32,050 nt of DNA, taken from positions 1 through 32,050 of the forward strand of contig DASPVP010000090.1 of NCBI GenBank assembly GCA_035622315.1. The letters run 5' to 3'. The DNA is from JAJPHJ01 sp035622315 (GTDB taxonomy: Bacteria; Vulcanimicrobiota; Vulcanimicrobiia; Eremiobacterales; Eremiobacteraceae). Below the pieces are notes generated by a model that searched no databases, was not told the DNA's origin, and was given only the letters and a program-made list of their open reading frames with translations. Both the position numbers and the translations under genes were made by a program. Position 1 is the stretch's first letter, and each line of letters begins with the position of its first letter. Below, one piece after another: positions 23,384 to 31,530 of this stretch.

Positions 23384-23629
23384 ATGCGCGTGTTGGTTCG
23401 GTTTTTCGCAGTCCATCGAGAGGCGACAGGACAATCCTCGTGGCAGGCAGACGTGCCGGAGGGAACGCGCGTGCGCGACGCGTTTCGGGCGGTCGCCGAT
23501 CGCTTTCCAGCCCTCGCCGACCACGCTTCGGGTATCGCCTACGCCGTCAATCAGACGGTGGTCCCGGGCGACTTTGCGCTGCACGATGGCGACGAGCTCG
23601 CGCTCCTGCCTCCGATGGCAGGAGGCTAG
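23384..23629 (+). CDS. moaD: Molybdopterin synthase small subunit
   Basis: The product is 81 aa from the ATG at 23384; upstream starts in the open frame would add 67 unrelated residues. It is a beta-grasp sulfur carrier ending in the required Gly-Gly (LLPPMAGG), which becomes the thiocarboxylate donating sulfur to the pterin precursor. FFAVHREATGQSS, PEGTRVRDAFRAVADRFP and AYAVNQTVV fit the family. The Gly-Gly codons GGAGGC also form the ribosome binding site of moaE. No moaA, moaC or moaB is in the window. Confidence 0.93.
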   Translation: MRVLVRFFAVHREATGQSSWQADVPEGTRVRDAFRAVADRFPALADHASGIAYAVNQTVVPGDFALHDGDELALLPPMAGG

Positions 23630-23630
23630 A

Positions 23631-24047
23631 ATGCGGCTCTTCGCTTTGTCCTCGGATCCTCTCGACGAACAAGTCGTCACGCGACTTGTTAGCGGAAAGG
23701 CGAGCGGCGGGATCGTGACATTTGTGGGCCGGGTTCGCGACCATGCGCGAGGCCGAACCGTGGTCGCGCTCGAGTACGAGGCCTATCCGGAGATGGCCGA
23801 ATCGGTCTTCGCCGCGATCGCGCAGGAAGCCAAGACGCGTTTCTCCGTATCCGAGGTTGCGATCCACCATCGGCAAGGGCGGCTCGCGGTGGGCGATGTG
23901 AGCGTCGTCGTCGCGGTCGCAGCTGCGCATCGAGGTCCTGCGTTCGAGGCGTGCCGTTACACGATCGACGAACTGAAGAAGCGAGCGCCGATTTGGAAAA
24001 AGGAGTTCAGCCCGGACGGAGCTGCCTGGGTCGAAGAGCGCCCGTAG
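23631..24047 (+). CDS. moaE: Molybdopterin synthase catalytic subunit
   Basis: The product is 138 aa, starting 1 bp after the moaD stop, with GGAGG at 23621-23625. It converts cyclic pyranopterin monophosphate to molybdopterin using sulfur from MoaD. Signatures are GGIVTFVGRVRDHARGR, LEYEAYPEMAE, IHHRQGRLAVGD and the active-site lysine region ELKKRAPIWKKEF, with Lys117 and Lys123 or 124. It is convergent with the MbfA-like exporter gene, 6 bp apart. It could support the Mo oxidoreductase at 11313-11894. Confidence 0.94.
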   Translation: MRLFALSSDPLDEQVVTRLVSGKASGGIVTFVGRVRDHARGRTVVALEYEAYPEMAESVFAAIAQEAKTRFSVSEVAIHHRQGRLAVGDVSVVVAVAAAHRGPAFEACRYTIDELKKRAPIWKKEFSPDGAAWVEERP

Positions 24048-24053
24048 TCGCGC

Positions 24054-25235
24054 TTAGGCGCCCGAGAGTTTGAAGAGCAGACCGACGCCGTAGAGAACGC
24101 CGCCGACGATCGCGCCCGCGACGGTCATCTCGAGACCCGACGACCACCAGCTGCGCAGGGTGACGAGCGACTTGGCCGCGCCCACGAGGAAGTGCGCGAG
24201 CAATGAGATCACCGCTGCCACGATGATGGCCGGCACGCCCTGCATGAAGAAGAACGGCAGCACTGGGATGATCGCGCCCAGCCCCGTGCTCACGCCGGCT
24301 GCGATCGCGGCTTGCACCGGGTTGCCGCCTGCCCTCGCGCCCCCGAATTCCTCGGCCGCGAGAACGTTGAGCATCGCGTCCGGAGTCTTCGCGAGGCGCT
24401 CGGCAAGCTCGTCGGCGTCCTGCTTTCGCATGCCCTTCAGCTGGTAGATGAGCGAAAGTTCTTCTTTTTCTTCTTCCGGGTGTTCTGCGATCTCTCGCCG
24501 CTCGTGCGCGAGGTTGGCAGCAGAGACCTCGGCTTGGGAGCGCTCGGCGAGGAACGCGCCGGTCGCCATCGACACCGCAGACGCTATCGCACCGGTGAGG
24601 CCAGCCGTCAAGACGAAGTGCGAGCCACCCGTCGCAGCCGAGACGCCGGCGATGATCCCGAACACCGCGGCGAGGCCGTCGTTCGCCCCGTAAATCGCTC
24701 CTGCGATCCAACCCGAGCTCCCTTGATGCCATTTCTCGCGCCGCAAGATGCGATCGAGTTTCTTCTGCTCGGCGGAAGGCGTGAAGCTCGGCAACGGTTG
24801 TGCTTGTTGCATCTCGCGCAGCGATCGCGAGTGCTCCTCCTCTTCTTCGCGGATGGAATCCAACAGCGCGTCGGTCTGCGCGTCGCCTGTAGGCACGGTA
24901 TAACGCTCTTGGATGTCTTGGGCTTCAGCCGCTTCGCGCGCTGCGAGCAGTCGATCGATGGGCGCGACGCGTGCCTGCATGGCAAGCCATGGCGACAATC
25001 GCACCGAGCCTGCGTCCGGGATGGGAAGACCGAGTTCGCGCATCCTCGCCTCGAGCCGGACTCGATGGCCATCTTCCGCCGCCGCCATCTGGCGCAAGAT
25101 AGCGGCGCGCCGCTCGTCCTTCTCGCGCTTGACGAGCAACGCATAGACCGCGCTCGCTTCGACCTCTGCTTTCCACGCGTCAAGGAGCCTAGCGGCCACA
25201 TCAGTGGGCGAGGCGTTTTGCGGCTCAGCCTTCAT
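24054..25235 (-). CDS. Ferritin-like/VIT1 membrane protein, MbfA-type iron exporter
   Basis: The product is 393 aa from the ATG at 25235; a TTG at 25262 would add 9 residues. The N-terminal half (about 10-150) is a ferritin/rubrerythrin-like four-helix domain with Glu- and His-rich segments: EVEASAVYALL, MAAAEDGHRVRLE and a run of glutamates before HSRSLREM. From about 170 on it is a VIT1/CCC1 domain: GAIYGANDGLAAVFGIIAG, a Ser/Met-containing helix, the EHPEEEKEEL linker and hydrophobic C-terminal helices. This fusion is the architecture of MbfA, which exports iron in alpha-proteobacteria and lowers iron/peroxide stress. Iron is the likely substrate, with manganese possible. It is divergent from the CPBP protease gene. 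Confidence 0.9.
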   Translation of the reverse strand: MKAEPQNASPTDVAARLLDAWKAEVEASAVYALLVKREKDERRAAILRQMAAAEDGHRVRLEARMRELGLPIPDAGSVRLSPWLAMQARVAPIDRLLAAREAAEAQDIQERYTVPTGDAQTDALLDSIREEEEEHSRSLREMQQAQPLPSFTPSAEQKKLDRILRREKWHQGSSGWIAGAIYGANDGLAAVFGIIAGVSAATGGSHFVLTAGLTGAIASAVSMATGAFLAERSQAEVSAANLAHERREIAEHPEEEKEELSLIYQLKGMRKQDADELAERLAKTPDAMLNVLAAEEFGGARAGGNPVQAAIAAGVSTGLGAIIPVLPFFFMQGVPAIIVAAVISLLAHFLVGAAKSLVTLRSWWSSGLEMTVAGAIVGGVLYGVGLLFKLSGA

Positions 25236-25274
25236 ACAAGGTTGTTCTTGGCGGATGCGCAAGATTCCGGCGCC

Positions 25275-26189
25275 GTGGCCCGAGCGACGTTCTTCGTGAA
25301 GGACGACAGGCTGCGACCAGTGTGGCGGATCGTGCTGTTCGCCATCGTGGTCGCCTGCCTGACCACCGTTTTTTGGTCGGTCTGGGAGATCGCCGTGGGC
25401 GGACTCGAACGCGAGCCGCCCTTTCTCGATGAAGCGATCGCGGCGGAGATCGCGGGAGCCGTCGCCGTCGTCATCGCCGCCTACGTATTGCGACTGTTCG
25501 TCGACCGGCGTTCGATCACGTCGCTCGGCCTGTCCCCGCGTGGCCTTTGGTTACGGCTCTTTGTCGTAGGTGTGTGCTTGGGCGCAGGCATGCAAGCGAT
25601 CGTCTTCGCGCTCGAAGCGCTCTCGGGGAGCACGAGGGTGGTCTCACTCGCACCCGTTGCGTCTGACCTGCGTCTCCTCTTGCCGGCGAGCGGCGTTTTC
25701 GCCGCGGGGGCCTTGCTCGAAGAGCTCTGCTTCCGTGGCTACCTCTTCCAGAATTTTTGGGAAGGCTTCGGCCTCATCCCCGCGATCGTCGTGACCTCGG
25801 TGCTCTTCGCATGTCTGCATCTCGGCAACCCGAGCGCGCTCTCCGCGCCGGCCGCGACATTTTTCGGCCTCGTGTTTTTCGCGGTTTGGGCGTGCTGCAG
25901 TCTCTTGTGGACGCGGTCGTTGTGGCTCGTGCTCGGCGCCCATTTCGCCTGGAATCTCTTCGAGGGTCCGGTGTTCGGTTTTCCGGTCAGCGGCCTTCTC
26001 ATGCCCATGCGAACGGTCATCATCCAACGCACCGCAGGACCGCCTTGGCTGACCGGGGGCGCCTTTGGCCCAGAGGCAGGTGTAAGTTCTCTGATCGCGA
26101 TGACGATCGGGCTCTTGCTCTTGCGCTGGCTGTACGCGCGCGGATTCTTTGCAAACGTTCCAGACGACCGCGAGAGCTACGCTCGCTAG
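25275..26189 (+). CDS. CPBP family intramembrane metalloprotease
   Basis: The product is about 304 aa if started at the GTG at 25275; GTG 25296 or TTG 25242/25248 are alternatives, and none has a good ribosome binding site. The frame is open far upstream (to 24312), but that part is antisense to the MbfA-like gene. Seven to eight hydrophobic segments carry the CPBP (CAAX/Abi) motifs: LLEELCFRGYLF with the Glu-Glu-x3-Arg, FACLHLGNPS with the first His, and HFAWN with the second. Relatives process prenylated proteins, bacteriocins or regulators. The stop TAG overlaps the stop of the convergent glycosyltransferase in a CTAG palindrome. Confidence 0.87.
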   Translation: MARATFFVKDDRLRPVWRIVLFAIVVACLTTVFWSVWEIAVGGLEREPPFLDEAIAAEIAGAVAVVIAAYVLRLFVDRRSITSLGLSPRGLWLRLFVVGVCLGAGMQAIVFALEALSGSTRVVSLAPVASDLRLLLPASGVFAAGALLEELCFRGYLFQNFWEGFGLIPAIVVTSVLFACLHLGNPSALSAPAATFFGLVFFAVWACCSLLWTRSLWLVLGAHFAWNLFEGPVFGFPVSGLLMPMRTVIIQRTAGPPWLTGGAFGPEAGVSSLIAMTIGLLLLRWLYARGFFANVPDDRESYAR

Positions 26190-27379
26190 CGGATGAGGCG
26201 GCCCTTCCACTCCTGACCGCGACCGCTGATGACCCGCCAAGCCGATGCGGCCATGACCGAGGCGGCGAAAAGTCCGGCAAGCGGCGTGCAGGCGATCGAG
26301 ATGGCGTCGGTTCGCACGCCGATCGCGGGATCGCGTAGCAGGCGCACGAGGACGGTGGCGAGCATGCTCGCCCCGTTCACGGTGACAAGCATTTTTTCTA
26401 GGCGATCCAGGGGCCGCGCAAGGCGCTTCAAACCGAGAACCACGAGCGTCGGCAACGGCAGGACGAGCATGGCGAGAAGGCCTGCTACCGACAAGAGCGC
26501 TCCAGCCGGACTGCGGCGCACGCCTTCGTAGAAGTTCTTCCGCCATCCCACCCACATCTCGCGCAGGCCGCGATACATGCGTACTCGCACGAGCGCACTG
26601 CCGTTTGCGAGCCGCACGCGATAGCCGAATGCCTTGAGCTGTTCTGCCAGATCTCGATCTTCGGCGATGGAAGAGCGCACGGACGCATGCCCGCCGACCG
26701 TCCGATACGCATCCGTGCGCACGAGCATGAAGCCGCCGGCGAGCAGGGCCGTCGGCAGACGGGAAGAGCGAATCGCCCACGCGGGGATGGCTGAGAAGAT
26801 GATGCCGGCGACTGCGGGCATGATCTGGCGCTCCCAAAAACTATCGCAGACGAGCGTGGTCGTCAGCGACAAGGCATCTGCGCCCATCCTTCGTGCAGCA
26901 GCGAGCGCGCTCGAGACGGCGGCGGGCTCCATGCGAACGTCCGCGTCGCTGAAGAGCAACCACCCGCTCGGTGCGTCGCGCGCGCCGACGTGCGCCGCCC
27001 AGGGCTTGCCGATCCAACCGACCGGCATGGATCCCGCGCGCGTCACGGCCACGCGCCGATCCTTTGCGGCAGCCTGCCGCGCAACGGCGCTCGTGCGATC
27101 GCGCGAGTCGTCGTCGACGATCACGACGCGCAGACGTCGAACCGTCTGCCTGCGAGCGTCTTCCACCCACCGCGCGATGGTGCGCTCCTCATCTCGTGCC
27201 GGTACCACGGCGGTCACGGGCTTTTCCGAACCGTCCTCACGAACGACCCGGATCGGACGCAGAAGACGCCGGTCGGCGAACGCACTCGCGGCTACGATCG
27301 TCCATGCCGCTGCCGCAAGCGCCCCAAGAACGAGAAACGAGGCTTGCCATGCCCGGCCGCCTCGTCTCGCACCCATCAC
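26186..27379 (-). CDS. Family 2 glycosyltransferase, membrane-anchored (HpnB/CrtQ-like)
   Basis: The product is 397 aa. The start is GTG at 27379 or the adjoining ATG at 27376. An N-terminal helix (about 14-35) is followed by a GT-A domain: TAVVPARDEERTI, VVIVDDDSRDRT, GWIGKPWAAH, the DxD metal site in LLFSDADVR, SFWERQIMP and the acceptor-base motif AEDRDLAEQLK. WVGWRKNFYEG lies before two or three C-terminal helices. The layout matches glycosyltransferases associated with hopanoids or carotenoid acids, so a lipid-linked acceptor is likely. The sugar donor and acceptor are unknown. It follows the histone-like gene by 15 bp. Confidence 0.88.
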   Translation of the reverse strand: MMGARRGGRAWQASFLVLGALAAAAWTIVAASAFADRRLLRPIRVVREDGSEKPVTAVVPARDEERTIARWVEDARRQTVRRLRVVIVDDDSRDRTSAVARQAAAKDRRVAVTRAGSMPVGWIGKPWAAHVGARDAPSGWLLFSDADVRMEPAAVSSALAAARRMGADALSLTTTLVCDSFWERQIMPAVAGIIFSAIPAWAIRSSRLPTALLAGGFMLVRTDAYRTVGGHASVRSSIAEDRDLAEQLKAFGYRVRLANGSALVRVRMYRGLREMWVGWRKNFYEGVRRSPAGALLSVAGLLAMLVLPLPTLVVLGLKRLARPLDRLEKMLVTVNGASMLATVLVRLLRDPAIGVRTDAISIACTPLAGLFAASVMAASAWRVISGRGQEWKGRLIR

Positions 27380-27394
27380 AGATGGGCTCGCGGG

Positions 27395-27769
27395 TCAGTA
27401 ATCTTCGTCCGAGTCGCTGTAGTCCTCATCGTCCTCGTTGTAGGACTCCTCGAAATCTTCGCTCTCGTCGTAGCCGCCGATCGTGATCGACTCTTCCTCT
27501 TCTACCCGCGCAGGTTCAAGCGCCGGCTCTTCCCGTTGATGCTGGCGCTGATGCGCGCGATGGTGGGCGGCCGCGCCGTTCGAGCGGGCGGTCGAACGCT
27601 TCGCCGGCGCCTGTTTCGGTTTTAGCGCCTTGGCCTTGGCGCGGGCGCGGGGGGCAGCCTTGGGGCGGCGCGCCGGTTTACGAGCCTGCTTCGGTTTGCG
27701 CGCAGTGCGGCTGGGCTTTTTCGCCGCGGCCTGCTTTCTGACGGTGCGTTTTTTGCGCTTAGGGCTCAT
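27395..27769 (-). CDS. Histone-H1-like basic protein with acidic tail
   Basis: The product is 124 aa. I start it at the ATG at 27769, with AAGGAGA upstream on the - strand and 6-nt spacing; a start at 27835 would add 22 residues without a better site. Residues 1-80 are almost all Lys, Arg, Ala and Pro, with KKP/RKP/KPK-type repeats like eukaryotic H1 tails and AlgP-type bacterial proteins, followed by a His-rich stretch. Residues 81-124 switch to Glu, Asp, Ser and Tyr, ending in DSDEDY. It is probably unstructured. The basic half should bind DNA or RNA, and the acidic tail may compete for it or bind metal. There is no hydrophobic segment. Confidence 0.75.
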   Translation of the reverse strand: MSPKRKKRTVRKQAAAKKPSRTARKPKQARKPARRPKAAPRARAKAKALKPKQAPAKRSTARSNGAAAHHRAHQRQHQREEPALEPARVEEEESITIGGYDESEDFEESYNEDDEDYSDSDEDY

Positions 27770-27839
27770 GGGGTCTCTCCTTGCGTCGTGCTTTTCGGCC
27801 GCCGGTTTGTTGGGCGGCTGGGGAGTCTCCTGCAAGCGC

Positions 27840-28289
27840 TTAGGAAATCATCTCGCGGACCACTTCGAGCACCTGGGCCGCGTGGCCAGGCACTTTGACA
27901 GCTTCGAAGACGTACCGCACGATGCCATCGCGGTCGACGACGAACGTTGCGCGTTTGGGATTGCTCGACGGCTCAGGGAGCACGCCCAGTGACGAGCACA
28001 ATGTGCCGTCAGGATCGGCCAACAACGGTGGTGTTATGGCGGAGGCCCGCGCGAAGTCGCGGTGCGACTCGACCGTGTCTCGCGAAAGCCCGACGAGTTC
28101 GGTGTTCAAAGCGGCGAAGTCAGCAGACCGCTGACTGAAGTCGATGGCTTCGCTCGTACAGCCGGAGGTCATATCCTTGGGATACGTCCATAAGACGACC
28201 GCTTTCGAGCCGCGGAAGTCCGCGAGATCGAGGGGACCGTACTGGGTCTCTCCTTTGATCCGTGGCAACGGCTCGCCGACTTTGATCAT
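27840..28289 (-). CDS. Peroxiredoxin, BCP/PrxQ-like
   Basis: The product is 149 aa. I use the ATG at 28289, which has GAGGTGA on the - strand 5 nt upstream; a GTG at 28298 lies within that site. It reduces hydrogen or organic peroxides through the peroxidatic cysteine in YPKDMTSGCTSEAIDF (about residue 44). The BCP-type resolving cysteine five residues later is absent (Ala-Ile in its place). A second cysteine in GTLCSSLGV may resolve it, or the enzyme works as a 1-Cys type. KRATFVVDRDGIVRYVF completes the thioredoxin fold. Confidence 0.93.
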   Translation of the reverse strand: MIKVGEPLPRIKGETQYGPLDLADFRGSKAVVLWTYPKDMTSGCTSEAIDFSQRSADFAALNTELVGLSRDTVESHRDFARASAITPPLLADPDGTLCSSLGVLPEPSSNPKRATFVVDRDGIVRYVFEAVKVPGHAAQVLEVVREMIS

Positions 28290-28328
28290 GTTCGTCACCT
28301 CTCGATCGCGAAGGCTGCTCGGGTCCGG

Positions 28329-28721
28329 CTACTTCGCGGGCACGAGCGGACGGATCCAGAAGATCTCGTCTCCGACGGCGATGGTCTTCGCATCGCCTTT
28401 AACGGGCGCCAAGCGAGCCACGAGCCTGCACGCGCCGATGTCGGCTTGCCAGACATAGACCTGGCCTTCGTAGAGCGTGGTCGTCGAGCTCTTCGCGAAC
28501 GGCGTGGCTCTGAAGTCTTCGCCGATCGGGCGCTCCCGCGGTGCCAGACCGACCTCCACCTGTCCGTTAAAGGGCGCCGCGAATTCGATGGCGAGGTTGA
28601 TCACGTCACCGGGGTTGTAGACCTCTTTGCGAGGAGTGATGATGACGCGCTCGACCTGCATACGGCGCTCGTCGTTCGAGCCGGGGGCGGTTCGACCTTG
28701 CGCCGAATGAGGCTTTTCCAT
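28329..28721 (-). CDS. Uncharacterised small protein with beta-sandwich character
   Basis: The product is 130 aa from the ATG at 28721, with GAAGAGG 9 nt upstream on the - strand. An ATG at 28661 (MQVERVIITPRKE) would remove a disordered, polar 20-residue leader and may be the true start. The core alternates strands and turns: RVIITPRKEVYNPGDVINLAIEF, NGQVEVGLAPRER, TTTLYEGQVYVWQADIG. That reads like an Ig-like or carbohydrate-binding sandwich, with no signal peptide. I do not recognise the family. The longer version begins inside the first codon of glcD on the other strand (CATG). Confidence 0.6.
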   Translation of the reverse strand: MEKPHSAQGRTAPGSNDERRMQVERVIITPRKEVYNPGDVINLAIEFAAPFNGQVEVGLAPRERPIGEDFRATPFAKSSTTTLYEGQVYVWQADIGACRLVARLAPVKGDAKTIAVGDEIFWIRPLVPAK

Positions 28722-30177
28722 GAATGACGGCCTCTTCGAACAGCTCGTGGCCGCCGTTGGTCGCGATCACGCCACGATGCGCCCCGGTGACCTCGCGAAC
28801 TATCAGTATGATGGCTCCGCCGACCGCGCGATGCCGCAAACCGTCGTCATGCCGGCGAGCGCGGAGGAAGTGGCCGCCGTCGTCGCGGCGTGTGCCGAGT
28901 TTGCTTGCCCGTTCGTGGCGCGTGGCGCGGGAACTGGCCTTTCAGGCGGCGCGATCGCCGAAAGCGGAGGCGTCGTCATCTCGATGGCGCGGATGTCTCG
29001 CATCTTGGAGATCGACGCGACCAATCGTCTGGCGGTCGTCGAGCCCGGTGTCGTGAACGCGCAGATCACCCAGGCGGTGCGTCATCTGGGCCTACAGTTC
29101 GTGCCCGACCCTTCGAGCCAGGCCGTGTGCACCATTGGCGGCAACGTCGCTGAGAACTCAGGCGGCTTGCACTGTCTTGCTTACGGTGTGACGAGCCACC
29201 ACGTGCTCGGTTGCGAGATCGTGACGCCGAGCGGCGAGTTGGTGTGGCTCGGCGGCAAGACGGTGGACGTACCGAGCTACGATCTGCTTGGCGTCTTCGT
29301 CGGCTCTGAGGGAACGCTCGGCATCGCCACCAAGATCGTCGTGAAGCTCACGCCGGTGCGGCAGACGACGCGCACGCTGCTCGCGATCTACGACGACCTC
29401 GACGCGGCGTCGCGAACTGTTTCGGATATCATCGGCGCGGGCATCATCCCCGCGGCGCTCGAGATGATGGATCGGCTCTCCGTCCAGGCCATCGAGGAGT
29501 TCGTCCGTGCAGGCTTTCCGACCGACGCCGCGGCGGTGCTCATCGTGGAGGTCGAAGGCGTTCCCGAAAGCGCGCTCGAGGCCGCGGTCGCCGTGCGCGA
29601 GGTCTGCGTGCGCTGCGGCGCCCGCGAGGTGCGCGAGGCGAGGGATCCTGCGGAACGCGAACGGATTTGGCTCGGGCGCAAGAGCGCATTCGGGGCGATG
29701 GGCCGGTTGAGCAAGAGCTACTATGTCGCTGACGGCGTGATCCCGAGGACGAAGCTCCCGGAGCTCTTGACGGCGGTGGAACGCATCGGTGCCGAATACG
29801 GCTTGCGGATCGCCAATGTGTTCCACGCGGGCGATGGCAACCTGCATCCGCTCATCGCCTTCGACGATCGAAAAGCAGGCGACTACGACAAGACGGTCGC
29901 CGCCGCGGCCGACATCCTCCGCGCCTGCGTGCAGGCCGGCGGGAGCATCTCTGGCGAGCACGGGATCGGGATCGAGAAACGCGATTGCATGACGCTCCAG
30001 TTCGGCTCGACGGATCTCGCGCTCATGCAGAAGCTCAAGTCGTCGTTCAATCCCGACGGTTTGTGCAACCCGGCGAAGATCTTTCCTACAAGCCGCACGT
30101 GTGGCGAGAGCAACCGGGTGCACGACGCGCTTCACGCGACCGATGCGGTGGTGCGTGCCGCCGGGCCGGCTTTCTAA
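28720..30177 (+). CDS. glcD: Glycolate oxidase subunit GlcD (FAD-linked)
   Basis: The product is 485 aa, with TGAGG about 7 nt before the ATG. It is the catalytic FAD subunit that oxidises glycolate (or D-lactate-type 2-hydroxyacids) to the 2-oxoacid. The PCMH-type FAD domain has FVARGAGTGLSGGA, VPDPSSQAVCTIGGNVAENSGG and YDLLGVFVGSEGTLGI. The C-terminal cap has VFHAGDGNLHPLIAFD with the substrate/metal histidines and SGEHGIGIEKRD. GlcE starts 3 bp after its stop. Together with glcE and glcF it forms the three-subunit enzyme feeding electrons to the quinone pool. Confidence 0.94.
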   Translation: MNDGLFEQLVAAVGRDHATMRPGDLANYQYDGSADRAMPQTVVMPASAEEVAAVVAACAEFACPFVARGAGTGLSGGAIAESGGVVISMARMSRILEIDATNRLAVVEPGVVNAQITQAVRHLGLQFVPDPSSQAVCTIGGNVAENSGGLHCLAYGVTSHHVLGCEIVTPSGELVWLGGKTVDVPSYDLLGVFVGSEGTLGIATKIVVKLTPVRQTTRTLLAIYDDLDAASRTVSDIIGAGIIPAALEMMDRLSVQAIEEFVRAGFPTDAAAVLIVEVEGVPESALEAAVAVREVCVRCGAREVREARDPAERERIWLGRKSAFGAMGRLSKSYYVADGVIPRTKLPELLTAVERIGAEYGLRIANVFHAGDGNLHPLIAFDDRKAGDYDKTVAAAADILRACVQAGGSISGEHGIGIEKRDCMTLQFGSTDLALMQKLKSSFNPDGLCNPAKIFPTSRTCGESNRVHDALHATDAVVRAAGPAF

Positions 30178-30180
30178 GCC

Positions 30181-31527
30181 ATGCCGCGCAACGAGTTGCG
30201 TACGCTCAATCTGCCCATCGCCGACGAGCTCGCGCGCCGGACGGGCGTCAAGCCCCGCGTGCGTCCGGACGATTGCACGCCCTACGCCGTCGCCGATGCG
30301 GTACCCAAGCTCGTCTTCTCGCCTCGCACTGCGACCGAAGCGGCCAAGACCATCACGTTGCTCGCGCAAGAGGGAGCGAGCATTGTCATCCGCGGCGCAG
30401 GCACAAAGCGCTACAGGCCGCCTGCGCCCCACGCGCTCGATGCCGTGCTCGACACGGCGAGGTGCAGTGGCATCAACGCCTACGAACCCGCGGATCTTAC
30501 GGTGACCGTTGCCTCAGGAACGCCGCTCGCGGAACTGCAAGCCGCGCTGCGCCAACACCATCAATTCTTCCCGGTCGACCCGCCGTTCGCCACGGAGGCG
30601 ACGATCGGGGGCATGCTCGCGGCTCGAAGCCTGGGAGCACTGCGTCAGCAGTATGGAAGTCCGCGCGATAACGTGCTCGGCATGCGCGTCTGCCTGTCCG
30701 ACGGCAGCGTGGCTTTCACGGGCGCGAAGGTCGTCAAGAGCGTGGCGGGCTACGACATCGCGAAGCTTTTCGTGGGCTCCTACGGCACTTTGGGCTTCAT
30801 CGCAGATGTGACGCTCAAGGTGGCTCCGCTGCCGGCGGAACAGCTCTCGATCGTCGCGGTTTTCGCTCGCGTCGAGGATGCGTGCGCGGCGGCCAACGCG
30901 ATCGCATCGGGTCCGCTGTTCCCGCTCGCGACCGCACTCCTCGACAGCGGATCGGCCGCTTTGGTGCGGACCCTTGCTGCACGCTCAAGCTCGGATTGGA
31001 CGCTCGTGATACGCTGCGGTGGATCGCGCGCCGGCGCGCAGGCCGTGGCTGATGGCGTCACCCGTGCGTGCCGGGCGGGTGGGGCTCGAGAGACGGCGAT
31101 GCTCGACGCAGATCGCACTTTGTCTGCTTGGACTGACATCCCCGATCTTGCGGGCGGAGCATTTTTTCCGGCAAGCCGCTGGGTCGCGTGCAAGGTCGTG
31201 GGTCTGCCTTCTGACAGCGCCGAGGTTTGCAAACTCGCGGCGTCGATCTGCGAAGAAACGCGTGTGATGGCCCATCCCACAGTGGGCGCGGTCTTCGTGC
31301 ATTTCGATGCGCGCCAAGAAGGTGCTCTTTCAAATGCGCGAGAGCTCGAGAGCATCTGCTCCGCACATCGTTGGACGCTGGAATATCTCGGTGCGCCCGC
31401 TGATCTAGGTGCGGCGTTGCGTCAACCGATCCCAGACGGGGCTCCGCTGTTGCTTGCACGCACTATTAAGGCTGCGTTCGATCCAACAGGAACATTCGAT
31501 CCCGGCCGGCTCGCCGGGGGGATATAG
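30181..31527 (+). CDS. glcE: Glycolate oxidase subunit GlcE (FAD-binding)
   Basis: The product is 448 aa. It is the second FAD-binding subunit of the GlcDEF complex. It carries a VIRGAGTKRY loop, LTVTVASGTPLAELQAAL, ATIGGMLAARSLGALRQQYGSPRDNVLGM and KVVKSVAGYDIAKLFVGSYGTLGFI, which are typical of GlcE, and lacks the GlcD catalytic histidine motif. It is longer than E. coli GlcE (about 350 aa): the N-terminal ~35 residues precede the FAD domain, and an extra segment lies near residues 290-340. It is 3 bp from both neighbours, indicating tight coupling. Confidence 0.9.
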   Translation: MPRNELRTLNLPIADELARRTGVKPRVRPDDCTPYAVADAVPKLVFSPRTATEAAKTITLLAQEGASIVIRGAGTKRYRPPAPHALDAVLDTARCSGINAYEPADLTVTVASGTPLAELQAALRQHHQFFPVDPPFATEATIGGMLAARSLGALRQQYGSPRDNVLGMRVCLSDGSVAFTGAKVVKSVAGYDIAKLFVGSYGTLGFIADVTLKVAPLPAEQLSIVAVFARVEDACAAANAIASGPLFPLATALLDSGSAALVRTLAARSSSDWTLVIRCGGSRAGAQAVADGVTRACRAGGARETAMLDADRTLSAWTDIPDLAGGAFFPASRWVACKVVGLPSDSAEVCKLAASICEETRVMAHPTVGAVFVHFDARQEGALSNARELESICSAHRWTLEYLGAPADLGAALRQPIPDGAPLLLARTIKAAFDPTGTFDPGRLAGGI

Positions 31528-31530
31528 CGC

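Noticed and set aside
24312..25274. Upstream extension of the CPBP protease frame
   Set aside because: It lies entirely antisense to the MbfA-like gene and encodes no recognisable domain; the frame is open only because of GC bias.
29158..30432. 424-codon open frame antisense to glcD and glcE
   Set aside because: Low-complexity Arg/Ala composition and full overlap with a well-supported gene on the other strand.
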